In this document: positions 11,815-22,118 of the stretch, piece after piece
Numbering within the stretch: position 1 is the stretch's first letter
Layout: every line of letters begins with the position of its first letter
NCBI RefSeq assembly: GCF_011075055.1
Contig: NC_058146.1
Span: 5,208,001 to 5,272,000, forward strand
Direction of reading: 5' to 3'
Length of the DNA stretch: 64,000 nt
From: Mangifera indica
Lineage: Eukaryota > Streptophyta > Magnoliopsida > Sapindales > Anacardiaceae
Notes under the pieces: model-generated
What the model was told of the DNA's origin: nothing
What the model saw: only the letters and a program-made list of their open reading frames with translations
Database searches by the model: none
Translations under genes and position numbers: made by a program

Positions 11815-12635
11815 AGACTTTACGACACCTTCTCAACAAGCGCGTGAGAGACAGTTGCTTTAACAGCTCCAACACGTTCAAGTTCATAACCAACACTGAA
11901 AGCTCGTTGTCACTACTAGACGATCTGACTAAAACACTTGCTCGTCTCGATAACGGATTTCCTCGCAAGACTGCATTCGATTCGCTCATCGCACGTCTCT
12001 GTAAACTGAAAAGGGTCGACGAGGCGTTGCGCGTGGTGGACATCATGGCGTCGGGGGATTTTGGTTTGAACGCGTGTACTTTTCACCCGATACTGAGCGC
12101 GTTGACTAGGGGGAAGATGATGGAGAAAGCGTTGCGTGTGGTAGAGTTAATGAGAGAGATTAAAGTCTTCCCCGATGTAACGGCGCACAATTACTTGTTG
12201 ACTGCTTACTGTTTTAAGGGAGATCTAACGGCTGCAAGTGAAGTTTTGAAAAAGATCGAGGAAGAGGGACTAAGTCCTGATGCACGTACGTATGATGCAC
12301 TGGTGTTAGGCGCGTGTGCAGCGGGAAAGTTGGATGGTGCGTTTGTGTTGCTAAGGAGGATGGTGGACGATGGACAGTCAGGTCAGTACTCTACCTACTC
12401 TAATATTGTTGGCGCGTTGTTGAGGCTGGGCTATTATACGCAGGCGGTGAAGTTCGTGATGGTTTGCGGAAATAGAGATGTAAAATTGGACACAGAGAAT
12501 TATGGATGTCTGGCTAGTAAGCTTATTAACTTGGATAAAAAGGACGAGGCAATGGTAATTTTGAAGGAGATGAATAGAAGGGATTTATCTATGGGCCATA
12601 AGCTGAGAAATTTTTATGAAATGAACGGTAGTTGA
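11649..12635 (+). CDS. P-class pentatricopeptide repeat protein, probably mitochondrial
   Basis: A 328-residue single-exon PPR protein. PPR proteins bind organellar RNA through paired helices and act in RNA stability, splicing or translation. Residues 1-30 are rich in Arg, Ser and Thr without acidic residues (MSLLRRLPKGF.. RFYTTQ), which fits a mitochondrial presequence. From residue 108 there are six consecutive 35-residue repeats (108-142, 143-177, 178-212, 213-247, 248-282, 283-317), each with the TYxxLI..GxxxxAxxxxxxM pattern, ending FPDV or SPDA in the best copies. No E or DYW editing domain follows, so it is a P-class protein. I chose the ATG at 11649 because it gives the targeting sequence. 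It resembles the protein of Arabidopsis At3g56030, next to UGP3 in that genome; a UGP3 remnant lies 13 kb downstream here. The trihelix gene begins only 381 bp after its stop. Confidence 0.9.
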   Translation: MSLLRRLPKGFLYPQTVLTTRFYTTQSPSPDTFPDVPTVAYYDEQVNKAGQERDLETLRHLLNKRVRDSCFNSSNTFKFITNTESSLSLLDDLTKTLARLDNGFPRKTAFDSLIARLCKLKRVDEALRVVDIMASGDFGLNACTFHPILSALTRGKMMEKALRVVELMREIKVFPDVTAHNYLLTAYCFKGDLTAASEVLKKIEEEGLSPDARTYDALVLGACAAGKLDGAFVLLRRMVDDGQSGQYSTYSNIVGALLRLGYYTQAVKFVMVCGNRDVKLDTENYGCLASKLINLDKKDEAMVILKEMNRRDLSMGHKLRNFYEMNGS

Positions 12636-13015
12636 ATAATTTACTTTTTACAGCAATTAAAATTAATCTTACTATGGTAATTTATTCTGTTTTTTTGCAT
12701 GTAATTTCTATTTTTACCGTTCACAATTCACATCCGACGAAACGACACGAACCAAGTTAGTCCAAAAACACATAGCCTAAAGTCATTTTTGTCTAACCTC
12801 GTTACGGTTGCTGACGTCACCGGTGGTAACAATGCACGGCCATCTCTTCTACTCACAGTGCCACTTCCCACTTGTCCGCTTCACGCCGAATTCGATTCTC
12901 TCTGTCGTACAACCTTATCCTGCACGTCCGGTGCATTTTAGCCCCGCAGCCCCTTCTCCAACAAAACAAATTTACCACCACCAACGCCCGACACCATCAT
13001 AATCATCGACAAAGC

Positions 13016-14713
13016 ATGGAACTGCGTGGGTCCCAAATCAACCGTCGAGCCCACGCGTCTCCTGGCGGAGGGCGCGAAGACTGTTGGTCCGAAGGCGCGA
13101 CCGAGACGCTAATCAAGGCGTGGGGAGACCGTTACGTCGAACTTAACCGCGGAAATCTCCGTCAGAAGGACTGGAAAGAAGTAGCCGATTCCGTTAACGC
13201 CCGTCAGGACGGCGTCAAGCCTAAGAAAACAGACATCCAGTGCAAGAACCGGATCGATACGTTGAAAAAGAAGTACAAAATCGAGAAAGCTAAACCTCCG
13301 CCGTCAAAATGGCCGTTTTATTACCGTCTCGATTCACTGATCGGTACTGACGCCTTAAAAAAATCCACGACCACCGTCACTTTGAGAGTTAAACCCAAGC
13401 CGAACGCATACACGATTGGGAGGTCAAAGTCAACGGAGAAGGATTTATCGTCGAACGGCGATGATGAGGAGGATGATGATGTGATGGTGGTGAAAAAGGT
13501 GCATCGGATGGAGGATGTAGATTTATCAGATGCAGCGGCATGTAGGGAATTGGCGAGGGCAATACTGAAATTTGGGGAAATTTATGAGAAAATTGAGAGT
13601 GAAAAACAAAAGCAAATGATGGAGTTGGAGATGGAGAGAATGAAGTTTATAAAAGATATTGAGTGTGAAAGAATGAATATGTTCATGGTGTCTCAATTGG
13701 AGATCCAGAAATTGAAGCAACAGAATCGCCCTCCTACCTCATCAGGTTAATTTTACATCTACATTTTATAAGAAACGAAAATTTTTAATATTTCTCAGTT
13801 GTGCAGTGTTTAGTTTAGAATTATTAAATAAAATTTGGTGCTTGATTCTTAGCTTTAGAAGTTGTTTTCTAATGGGATCCTCTGAGAGATGGTAGCTTCT
13901 GGGATTTGTATTTACCAATAAAGGAGTGAAAAGGAGTTGAAACTAAGTTAACACAATAAAATTACGTGCACAAATGCTAACTACAAACTTATATAAAAAC
14001 GATCATATATAAGATTAGATAATTTTAAATTAAAAATAAAACATAACTCAACGATATGATGATATGTTGTGCATATAGTGCTACTCGAGTTCATATTGGT
14101 GCAAAAGCGTTGCACCTGGGTTGAGTTGAGCCACTGCTCAGCTGGTTGAAATGCTTGGAAGCAAATATGGCTGAGCTGGTGTAATTTTAGAGTGGCTTGT
14201 TTTCTACCTTAGTTGCTGGAAATGCTTTAATATGGTGTGTTTATCCTAGGATTTGTAATTGTTAAGTATTAGTAACTGGTGCGAGGAAGTTATTGAGTAG
14301 CTCTAAATAAGATCAGGTTTCACTTGCCTACGATCTAATACTTGAAATCGTTTGCCCTGTTGTGATGCACTTGCCTCAAAATGAATTGACATATGTCATC
14401 AGTTATTGTATAATACTTGAGGGTTTCTATCTGATTTGAGTAGATGGAGGCAGCCGGGCAGGCATCAAGTATTGAAATACTGCTGAATTTCTTGTTTGTC
14501 TCTAGTGCAGAGACGCATATGAATTAAATTTTGGATCAACTTTCTGGCGTTATGCTCTAGTCTTCTCTTGCTCTATCACTGCTGCTTAAGGCCCTCTTAT
14601 CGTGTCTTATGAAGTTGGAATTTCGGCCTAAACTTGAGATTACCACCTGATTAAGGCTTGACAACTATTCTGTTAATTTGCATATCTCTACAGGGAAGAA
14701 AAGTCGTGGCTGA
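13016..14713 (+). CDS. Trihelix (GT) transcription factor, ASIL/VFP5-like
   Basis: A nuclear DNA-binding protein with one trihelix domain near the N-terminus (about residues 22-90). The three spaced tryptophans Trp24, Trp36 and Trp53 are visible, followed by [19 protein letters not shown] and a KWPFYYRLD segment typical of the SIP1/ASIL clade. An acidic stretch (residues about 143-150) precedes a Met-, Glu- and Lys-rich C-terminal coiled coil at about 190-240. I start at 13016 because the 48 in-frame residues further upstream do not look like this family. The uninterrupted frame stops at 13750 (244 residues). A CAG|GT donor at 13745/13746 and an acceptor at 14693/14694 would instead join in frame to a final exon encoding Lys-Lys-Ser-Arg-Gly and a stop at 14713, giving 249 residues. 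The splice is inference; both ends are reasonable. Confidence 0.85.
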
Positions 14714-16015
14714 AAATATTGATCACGTGAAGACTACATGTCAGAAGAGAATTGCCATCTAACAACCCATCTCTGTGAAGTTGCCCTTCTGGCATCTGTC
14801 CATCTAACAACCGCAGTTTCTAGTTTGAAGCTTTTGGAGGTCGGTTGGCTGGTGTAGTTTCCTTGTTTGTAATGTTCCTGTACATGAATAGTTCTGATAC
14901 AGATTTATATGTATATATTTTTTCTGTAGGGTAATCGATGTATTATTACCTTGTTAGCTCTCTGTTTTTACGGCGCATTGGTATAAATAATATCTTATTA
15001 TTAAAATTAAAAAATTATCTTAAAATATAGTATTTAAAAAATTAATAAATATAAATTATTACTATATTTAATAAAATTTGATAAAAATAAATAAATAAAA
15101 ATAATTTTTATATTTAATTAAAAATAATACAAAAATATTAATATATTATTTTATTTAAATATTTTTAAATATAATTACTATTATAAAATATTTTTTATAT
15201 TAATTAAAAATAAATATATATTTTTAAAAAAATTAATAAATAATAACATAATCAAAATTATATTAATAATATTTAAATATTTAAGATAAAGTAAATAATA
15301 AAATATTATTTTGATAATAAAAAATTATTAAAATATTTTATTTTTGACAAATTAAATAAAATAATTTTATTAATAAAAGATAAATTATCTTAATAATTTT
15401 TATATATGTCCTACCAAAGCTTAATTAAAAGTTGCTTCTTTCAAAGGATATATAGGTAATGATTTCACGAGTCATCTATTTGCATGATGGTTACGGGGGA
15501 AATGGAGAATAATGGTTTTCCTCCTATTAACTGCATATTCCTTTGGCATTTGCCGACTTTAAATTTAATGAAATTCAGAGCATCTACTCTTTATTCAGTT
15601 TTATCTTCACTGCACATTCACTGTAGCCGACCCATCCCTTGTAATTCCTCTTAAAGTTAAAACCCTTTTGAAACTTCAAAAAAAGTTTTATGGCTTCTGT
15701 CACTTCACCGATTGAAAATTAAATGCAACGGGAACAAATGAAAATTACTAATCATGATTCACGTTTAAAGGAATTTGTCAAAGCTTTGGAACAACTGCAC
15801 GTGATCTCTTGCCAGGTTTGTACGGTAAAAAGAGTACCTGAAAATCAACCCATCAGTGTTGTTTCTTTAAGTGAACACCGTAAAGTTGATCAATTTGATA
15901 GAATTTATGCTGGATTCTCCTCTACATCACAATTATTTGGAGAATTCTATACATGGAAAGATTATTATAAATCAAAAGAGACAGAAAAAAACATATATAA
16001 GAGAGGAAAATCTGA
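14714..16015. other. Spacer, includes an AT-rich repeat
   Basis: Downstream of the trihelix gene, 14985-15415 is more than nine-tenths A or T and belongs to a repeat family seen twice more in the window. From 15420 to 16015 base composition is more balanced, but the 105-codon frame at 15723 (+), which runs antisense into the end of the LBD gene, has no recognisable product. Confidence 0.5.
14985..15415. repeat. AT-rich dispersed repeat, copy 1
   Basis: Ends with a segment reading AAATTAAATAAAATAATTTT, then an (A/T)-rich tract and AAATTATC. The same order of blocks occurs at about 17505-17905 and 39999-40275. It looks like a diverged non-autonomous element, but with this base bias exact ends and target duplications cannot be fixed by eye. 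Confidence 0.45.
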
Positions 16016-16540
16016 TTATATATATGGGATTTGGCTTTGATCATACATATTTCCAACCCCATTGAGTTCCAAGGAATTCTGAGCCATCATTCCGCCATAA
16101 CCATCGAACTTAGTGAAATTCGGAAGCATGGAGGAAAATGGATCATTATTCTGAAAGGTACAAGAAGAAGAAGCAGCAGCCTCCGTATAGCGGGCGAGGC
16201 GGGCTCTTGCAATGGCCAAATCTTGCTGAAGCTGAATCATCCTTGTTTGCAGCGACGCTATGGCGCCAATGCAACCATAAACAGGGTCTCTGAGTCTTGC
16301 CTCAGCCTCATATGCAAGTGAATTGGCCGTATCCTCTCGTTGCTCTTCAGGTACCTCTATCAGGATCTTGCTCACATTACTTGCACCAAACACCTTGTGA
16401 ACTTTCGCAAATTTTTTGGGCTCATCGGATCGAAAATAAGGAGCAAAAATACAAGTGGTCGTGCATTTTCTTTTCAGTAACTTGCAGGCTGCACAAGATG
16501 AACTTGACCGTGGCTCATGCGCCCTCATGGCTTTATTCAT
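16016..16540 (-). CDS. LBD21: LOB-domain (LBD) transcription factor, LBD21-like
   Basis: A 174-residue class I LBD protein. LBD factors are plant-specific nuclear DNA-binding proteins acting in organ boundaries, lateral organs and hormone responses. The zinc-binding C-x2-C-x6-C-x3-C block is complete at Cys16, Cys19, Cys26 and Cys30. The GAS block (FAKVHKVFGASNVSKIL) spans about 44-60, and a leucine-zipper-like segment (V87, I94, L97, L104, L108, within VYGCIGAIASLQ) completes the class I domain. The C-terminal 55 residues are unrelated low-complexity sequence, as is usual. The N-terminus (MRAHEPRSSSSCAACKLLKRKC) fits LBD21 (Arabidopsis At3g11090) best from memory. A second in-frame Met at residue 5 is an alternative start. 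The gene is intronless here. In Arabidopsis LBD21 also neighbours a trihelix gene of this type. Confidence 0.92.
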   Translation of the reverse strand: MNKAMRAHEPRSSSSCAACKLLKRKCTTTCIFAPYFRSDEPKKFAKVHKVFGASNVSKILIEVPEEQREDTANSLAYEAEARLRDPVYGCIGAIASLQTRMIQLQQDLAIARARLARYTEAAASSSCTFQNNDPFSSMLPNFTKFDGYGGMMAQNSLELNGVGNMYDQSQIPYI

Positions 16541-16585
16541 GGCACATCACCCAATTTCCTATTGCCCCGTCTCCTGATTGTCTTT

Positions 16586-16598
16586 AATATAAATAGAC
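16586..16598 (-). promoter_or_regulatory. Candidate TATA box of the LBD gene
   Basis: On the minus strand CTATTTATATTAA lies about 46-58 bp upstream of the LBD start codon at 16540, which would give a very short leader. Weak support; no other promoter element was recognised. Confidence 0.3.
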
Positions 16599-16836
16599 GA
16601 GTGGAAGTGGATAAGCTTATTGGTTGGGTCGAAGGTTCGAGTCCATTATGGGCCATGTTTTGAAGCTTTCTCAGAGTGAGAGAGAGGACTTCTGACTTCT
16701 GATAATAATACATGCTGCAAAAATTTTCAGAGTAAAATATCTGTAAGCGAATGGGTAAAAAATCTATGCCCAATCAGCTAAGAATGCGGGGATCAGGCTG
16801 CCACGTGCTTGGTTTGGTATTCATGAAAAAAAAAAA

Positions 16837-17491
16837 GGGAAATGGACAATTTCTCACCCTAATTTTGTTGTAATAACAATATATATCTAGATAAAAAAAT
16901 AATATTCCCTCAAGTTTTAATACATTAGGATATACTAATAAATTTTTTATCAGTATTAAAGGATAAATTTATTATTTTATCAGTAATATTAAAATAATTA
17001 AAATTATATCTCATTTTTCCCCTTAAATTAAGTTTTAAAAAATTTACCTTTTTCTCCTGAAATTTAGCCACTTTCTTTGACAAATAGCCGACCAACGATA
17101 AAGGAATAAAACAAAGTCATCCAGAGGACGACCTTTGAATGATGACCATCATCCAAGAATAGTGATCGTCATCTAGATTTGGACGATGTTTTTTGTCCAG
17201 CAATCAACCGCATCGATCGTTGATGGTCAAAGGGAGAAGTGAAGATAAAATTAGAGATTTGGGAGAGGAAAAGTCACTTTTCAAAATTCAGGTATGAGAG
17301 TTAAATGTTAATTTTTAAAACTTAAGGGGGAAAAGATAAAATTATGTATCTTTTAATATTATTATTAAATAATAGTTTTACTTTTGTATTTAACAGTAGT
17401 TTAAAAATGAGTTGGTGTTTGAGTTTTTTATTTGTTATGGGTGTATTTTTTAGATTGAACTAAAACTTGGATAGGAAATAGTCCTTTGCCC
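16837..17491. mobile_element. Diverged foldback element, same family as 31.6 and 44.6 kb
   Basis: The left end GGGAAATGGACAATTTCTCACC is the imperfect inverted partner of the right end, which ends GGATAGGAAATAGTCCTTTGCCC. The inner arms also pair (a TTTAAGTTTTAAAAA-type block near 17030 against one near 17310, and a CGTC/GACG-rich centre at 17100-17215). No clean target duplication is seen because the left flank is a poly-A run. It is an older relative of the two palindromic elements described further along. Confidence 0.55.
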
Positions 17492-20400
17492 TACAAAAAA
17501 TCACAAAAATGAATTATTTAAAAAATTAAAATTATTACAGTATTAGGTAAAAATTTATAATTATAAATAATGATTGTATTTAATTAAATATAATAAAAGA
17601 ATATAAAAATATTATTTTTCTTAAATATCTTTAAATAATAATTATTTTTAAATATTATTATATTAATTATAAATAACGGTATTTTTATTTGAAAAAATAA
17701 ATAATTAAAGATAGAATTGTAACAAAACAAGATTATTTGATAATTTTTAATACTTAAAATAGATATGATATTCAGTTTTTATATTATTTGTCATATCATT
17801 ATCTATAATAAAATATTATTAATTTTTTTTACTATTTGATAACTAAATAAAATAATATTAATAATATAAACAAATTATCAAAATAATATTTTATTTTTGT
17901 AACTAAGCGTGGTCTAATATTCTTATTTTATATCGCCAAAAGAGGTTGAAATTTATTACATATGGCTTCAGTCTCATAGATGCATTTTAGGATAGTAATT
18001 GAATGAAATCTCGTATAGATCTAAACCCAAACTTTATGATTTTTAATTACATAATTATATCATGTCCAAATTGATTGATGTTGTATTATTTAGGTTAATC
18101 TATTAAGAGACAATTTGAAAAAGAATGTAGTGATTATTTAGTTAGTGAGTTAATTACTATTCATTCTCATCCGAGATTTGGTGAAATAAAAAAAAGTAAA
18201 TGACCTTATACCTTTAATTGTTTTACTTTTGAGAAGTTACTATATTACTTTTGATCATGATTGTTAGTAATTTGGTTGGGTTCAGTTGTTTAAATCACAT
18301 CATAAATATATCATCCAATTAGATCATACCAATCAATCATACGATTTTACCAGAGCCAACAATCGTAATCATCAAAATCTCACATTTTTAGGTGTGTGTT
18401 TAATAAAATATGTGATCTTGTTATAACGGTTATATCTAGTGTAATTTTGATTTATCACACATTTTTTATATGATTAGATAATTTGTGCCAATAATTTTTT
18501 TTAATCATTTTGTTAACTTTTGAAAAAAGAACCAACGCTTACACCCTCCTATTGTTAGGTCTTTTAATAACAAAATTGAGTTTTGGGTGATTGTGTATAG
18601 TTTAGAAATTAGTGGATGGGAGCTTGTTATTATGCTAAACCTAAGGGGTGAAATAGTAATTCACTCTTTAGATGGCTTATATAAAGATTGACACAAACAT
18701 TGGTACCTATTTTGTGGTCAAACTTCCCATTGCTAAAATTTACAGACGAAATTATACGCCTAAGGATGTGACTAGCAATTATACCATAGCTACTTGCATA
18801 AGCGTTTTGTAGCGATTAGTCATATCATTTTCATACAATACAATTTAACATGCGAACAAAAAGTATAAGAGAAAAATAAGATTTGACAATATCAACCTAA
18901 TCCCACTATCTTATCAATTGGTCAAGTTGAGTGTTCAAATTTACAAGATTGCATTACATTTCGATCACGCGATAATAAATCACAACATCATTATCTTCCA
19001 TTTTAAAGAAATGATGATTTTTATCTTTTATTTTAGATGTTTATTGAAATCTATGTATATCTATCATATAATTTTTTTTACTTATAAAAAAATGATTATT
19101 CACAGACAATAATGATTAGAGAATTTTTAGGTAACCCTTTATATCATTGACAATCAATTTATCAAAACTATAAATTCTTAAATAATATATCAAACCTGAT
19201 TAAAAATATTTTGTTTTATTGCCTCGTTAGTTTTTCTCGTTCAAGATTACATCCCTAAATATGTGAATGTCTCTCTTGTGCACAAACTTTTGTATTAACT
19301 TCATGAAAAGATTAGTAATATACTCAGAAAAATAGAATGAAATTTCTAAAATCACAAATGGAAAATATATATATATATATATCACAAAATATTGGATTTG
19401 AATTTAAAAAAAAAAAAAGGCAGAAAAATGTCACTTCAAAAGGGGGGTGAAGTTGAAGATGACATAATGCCCCCTGAGGAGAGCCCACTTGATTAATGCG
19501 TGTCGTTTTCTCCACCCCATAAAAGAAAGCCAGGCTTCAACTGTGTAACACGTGCCGTCAATCCCTGAAGTTGAATGGACCGTGTATTAGACGCGCTGAA
19601 AACATGTTTATAGAGGGAAGGGAATATGGGCCGGGCCGGAGAAGTATGATTGGATTTGGAAGTGATCACGTTTCCACTTTGTTTCGTGTGTGTGATGGAA
19701 GTACACAGTGAGTATAGCTGCTAGCTTGTCCTCCTCCACCCACATTATTTTGCACTTTGATTAAAGCTACCGGCACGTTTCGATATCTGACTCGTCGGGG
19801 CCAACCTGAGATATAGGGAGTAGGCGTGGGCATCCCAATGGGCCTTCAATTTGTTTAAATTCAGTGAGGGTTTAGAATAAGGATTTTTATTATATAAATT
19901 TATTTATATAAATTAATATGATAATTTATAATTAAATAATATAATTATTTATTCTTTATTATAAAATCATCAAATTAAATTTATTAAAATTGAGTAAGGT
20001 CTTAGATTAATACAATCAATTGTTGTCCAATTTGGATGGAATTTTTTATTATTAACAAAATTTTATTTTAAATATTATATTATTTTTTAATTTAAAATTA
20101 TTTAATAATATAATAATATATATTAAATATATACATATTTATATATTTAAAATAAATAACATTAATATTTACATTTCTATTTATGGGTTTCTAAATTTTC
20201 AGAATTCGTGGCAATTGGCAAAGCATGTGAAGGGGCCGTCAATCAAGGTAGAATTAATTGTCTTGTCATGTGAAGGTCTCACCATAATCTTTGAGCTGGA
20301 TTTAGTGGGGAGATCAATTTGGATGGCTCATCAATTGAGGTTTTGAACAGTCCTTTTCAAATTCCAATGCCATGTCTCAGAAACATCGCCAAAGTAGAAA

Positions 20401-22118
20401 GTTTCATGTGATTTCATCATGCTACTTGGATTATTTGAGGCCACCCTAGAATTTACCCAGAGAGAGAGAGGAAAGATAAGCAAATTTGATTTGGTCTTCC
20501 TGCGTTTTGTGCATAAAATAACTACTGTTTGTGTCGTTTGTATTGTCTTCTTGTACTCTTGCTCAACATATTGATCTTTATTCTACTGCAGATTTTGAAG
20601 TTCAATAATGCACATAATCCATCTGAGAACTTACAAAAGCCCAGATAGCCAAGTCAAACAAAAGGCCATTGAGGCTCAGGGAGTTGTTATGTTGCCCAAC
20701 ATCTGGACCATTGAATCTAATTCAATGGTCCAGCAAAATTTCAGCAGCATTATTTGACTATTTGATTATAGAAAATCAAATATCATTGAATTGAATTGCA
20801 ATGCACTCCAGAGCAGAGTTCACTCCAGCTAGGTAACATTGTAGTCTTGGAAAATCAAACTTTATATATAGTGTATCCTAAGATATATTTTTTAAAAATT
20901 AAAATAATAAAAAATTTTAATTAATACGTAATTATGTTACAAAATATTATTAATATTATTAAAAATTTAAATTTTTTTTATATATAAAAAATATATCCAT
21001 CTGTATTAATAATATTTAATTATATAATATATATTTATATATTTAAAAAAAATATTTATAATATATCTAAGTACCAATGCCTTATGATCTTGATTTAGCC
21101 CACAAATGAAATGATTTGCTGAGGTCAACCCTTCTTGATTTTCATACAAGCAATGCTTAACATGTCAAATCTAAGAATGTTTGAGATCGGAATCTAGAGA
21201 AAGAGCTGAACAAAATGTCTTAGTCAAGCAATATAAAAAAAATCTACAAATCACAAGATCATGTTTATAATTTTACAAGGTAACGTACATGCTGAAAAAT
21301 ATAGAATTAAAATTTGTTAGATTTGAATAATTAGTCTTTCACTCATAATTTTTTTTAATAATAATTTTTAATAAATAAATCTATATTATATAAATTTAAA
21401 AGAGGAGACCTATCTAATATATGTAATAAGTTAATAAATTTTTTATCAGTTGTTTAATAAACCTTATATCTAAATCATAATATATAAATGTATTAAACTT
21501 ATTTTTATTAATCATTTAAAATTATTTATAAATTATTATTAGATTATTTAATTATTTAATTTTATTAAACTAAAATTATAATTACTATTTATAAAAATTT
21601 TTAACATTGAAATTTGTTAAAATTTGATGTGCTCTTTGAAGATCATAAGGACTAAAATGCAATGTTCAGAAATTTGCACTACCGTGTACTTGGAGGAAAA
21701 GTCAAAGTTGCCAACTCAGAAATTTGTTATAAATATACTGTAATGAGACGTTCTAACTCTCTATGGACATTATATTTACTGAAAGAGGTGGAATTCAACA
21801 GTTTGACAAGACTCATTCAATATTTAAACTGAATATAAAATTGGCGGGGAATAAACTAGCCCACCAAGGCTGGAAATTCCTCCAAATGGCGGCATTCCCA
21901 GAAGTTCTTCTCCTCTCCTACCACCTTTGCTGTTGTCTTTTACGTTAACTGTACAAACAGAAACAGCCAAATCCATGCAGCTTTTAAAATTATTTCTTCT
22001 TTTGGGTAAACCCTGTTTAAAATAATGCAAAGAAGGAAAATTTTTGCTCAAGTAATCGGGAACCTAACAAACTTTGATAATAAAAATGAAGAGAAACAGA
22101 CTTATAAAGTGAGAAATA
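17492..22118. other. AT-rich spacer upstream of the U-box gene
   Basis: No gene supported. 17505-17905 is copy 2 of the AT-rich repeat seen at 14985. 19850-20170, 20870-21070 and 21300-21600 are further AT-rich stretches. 19430-19800 is GC-richer with no open frame of interest. A TATA-like TTATAAATATAC at about 21728-21739 lies 380 bp before the U-box start codon and may be its promoter. Confidence 0.45.

Noticed and set aside
12872..13015. 48 additional in-frame residues upstream of the trihelix start
   Set aside because: The segment does not resemble known trihelix N-termini, and the ATG at 13016 gives the usual start. It might still be used if transcripts begin earlier.
15723..16040. 105-codon plus-strand frame partly antisense to LBD21
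   Set aside because: No recognisable domain; the AT-rich codon use and overlap with the 3' end of LBD suggest chance.
16633..16645. GGTTCGAGTCC, a tRNA B-box word upstream of the LBD gene
   Set aside because: No pairing acceptor or T-arm stem and no proper A box at the right spacing; not a tRNA and not convincingly a SINE.
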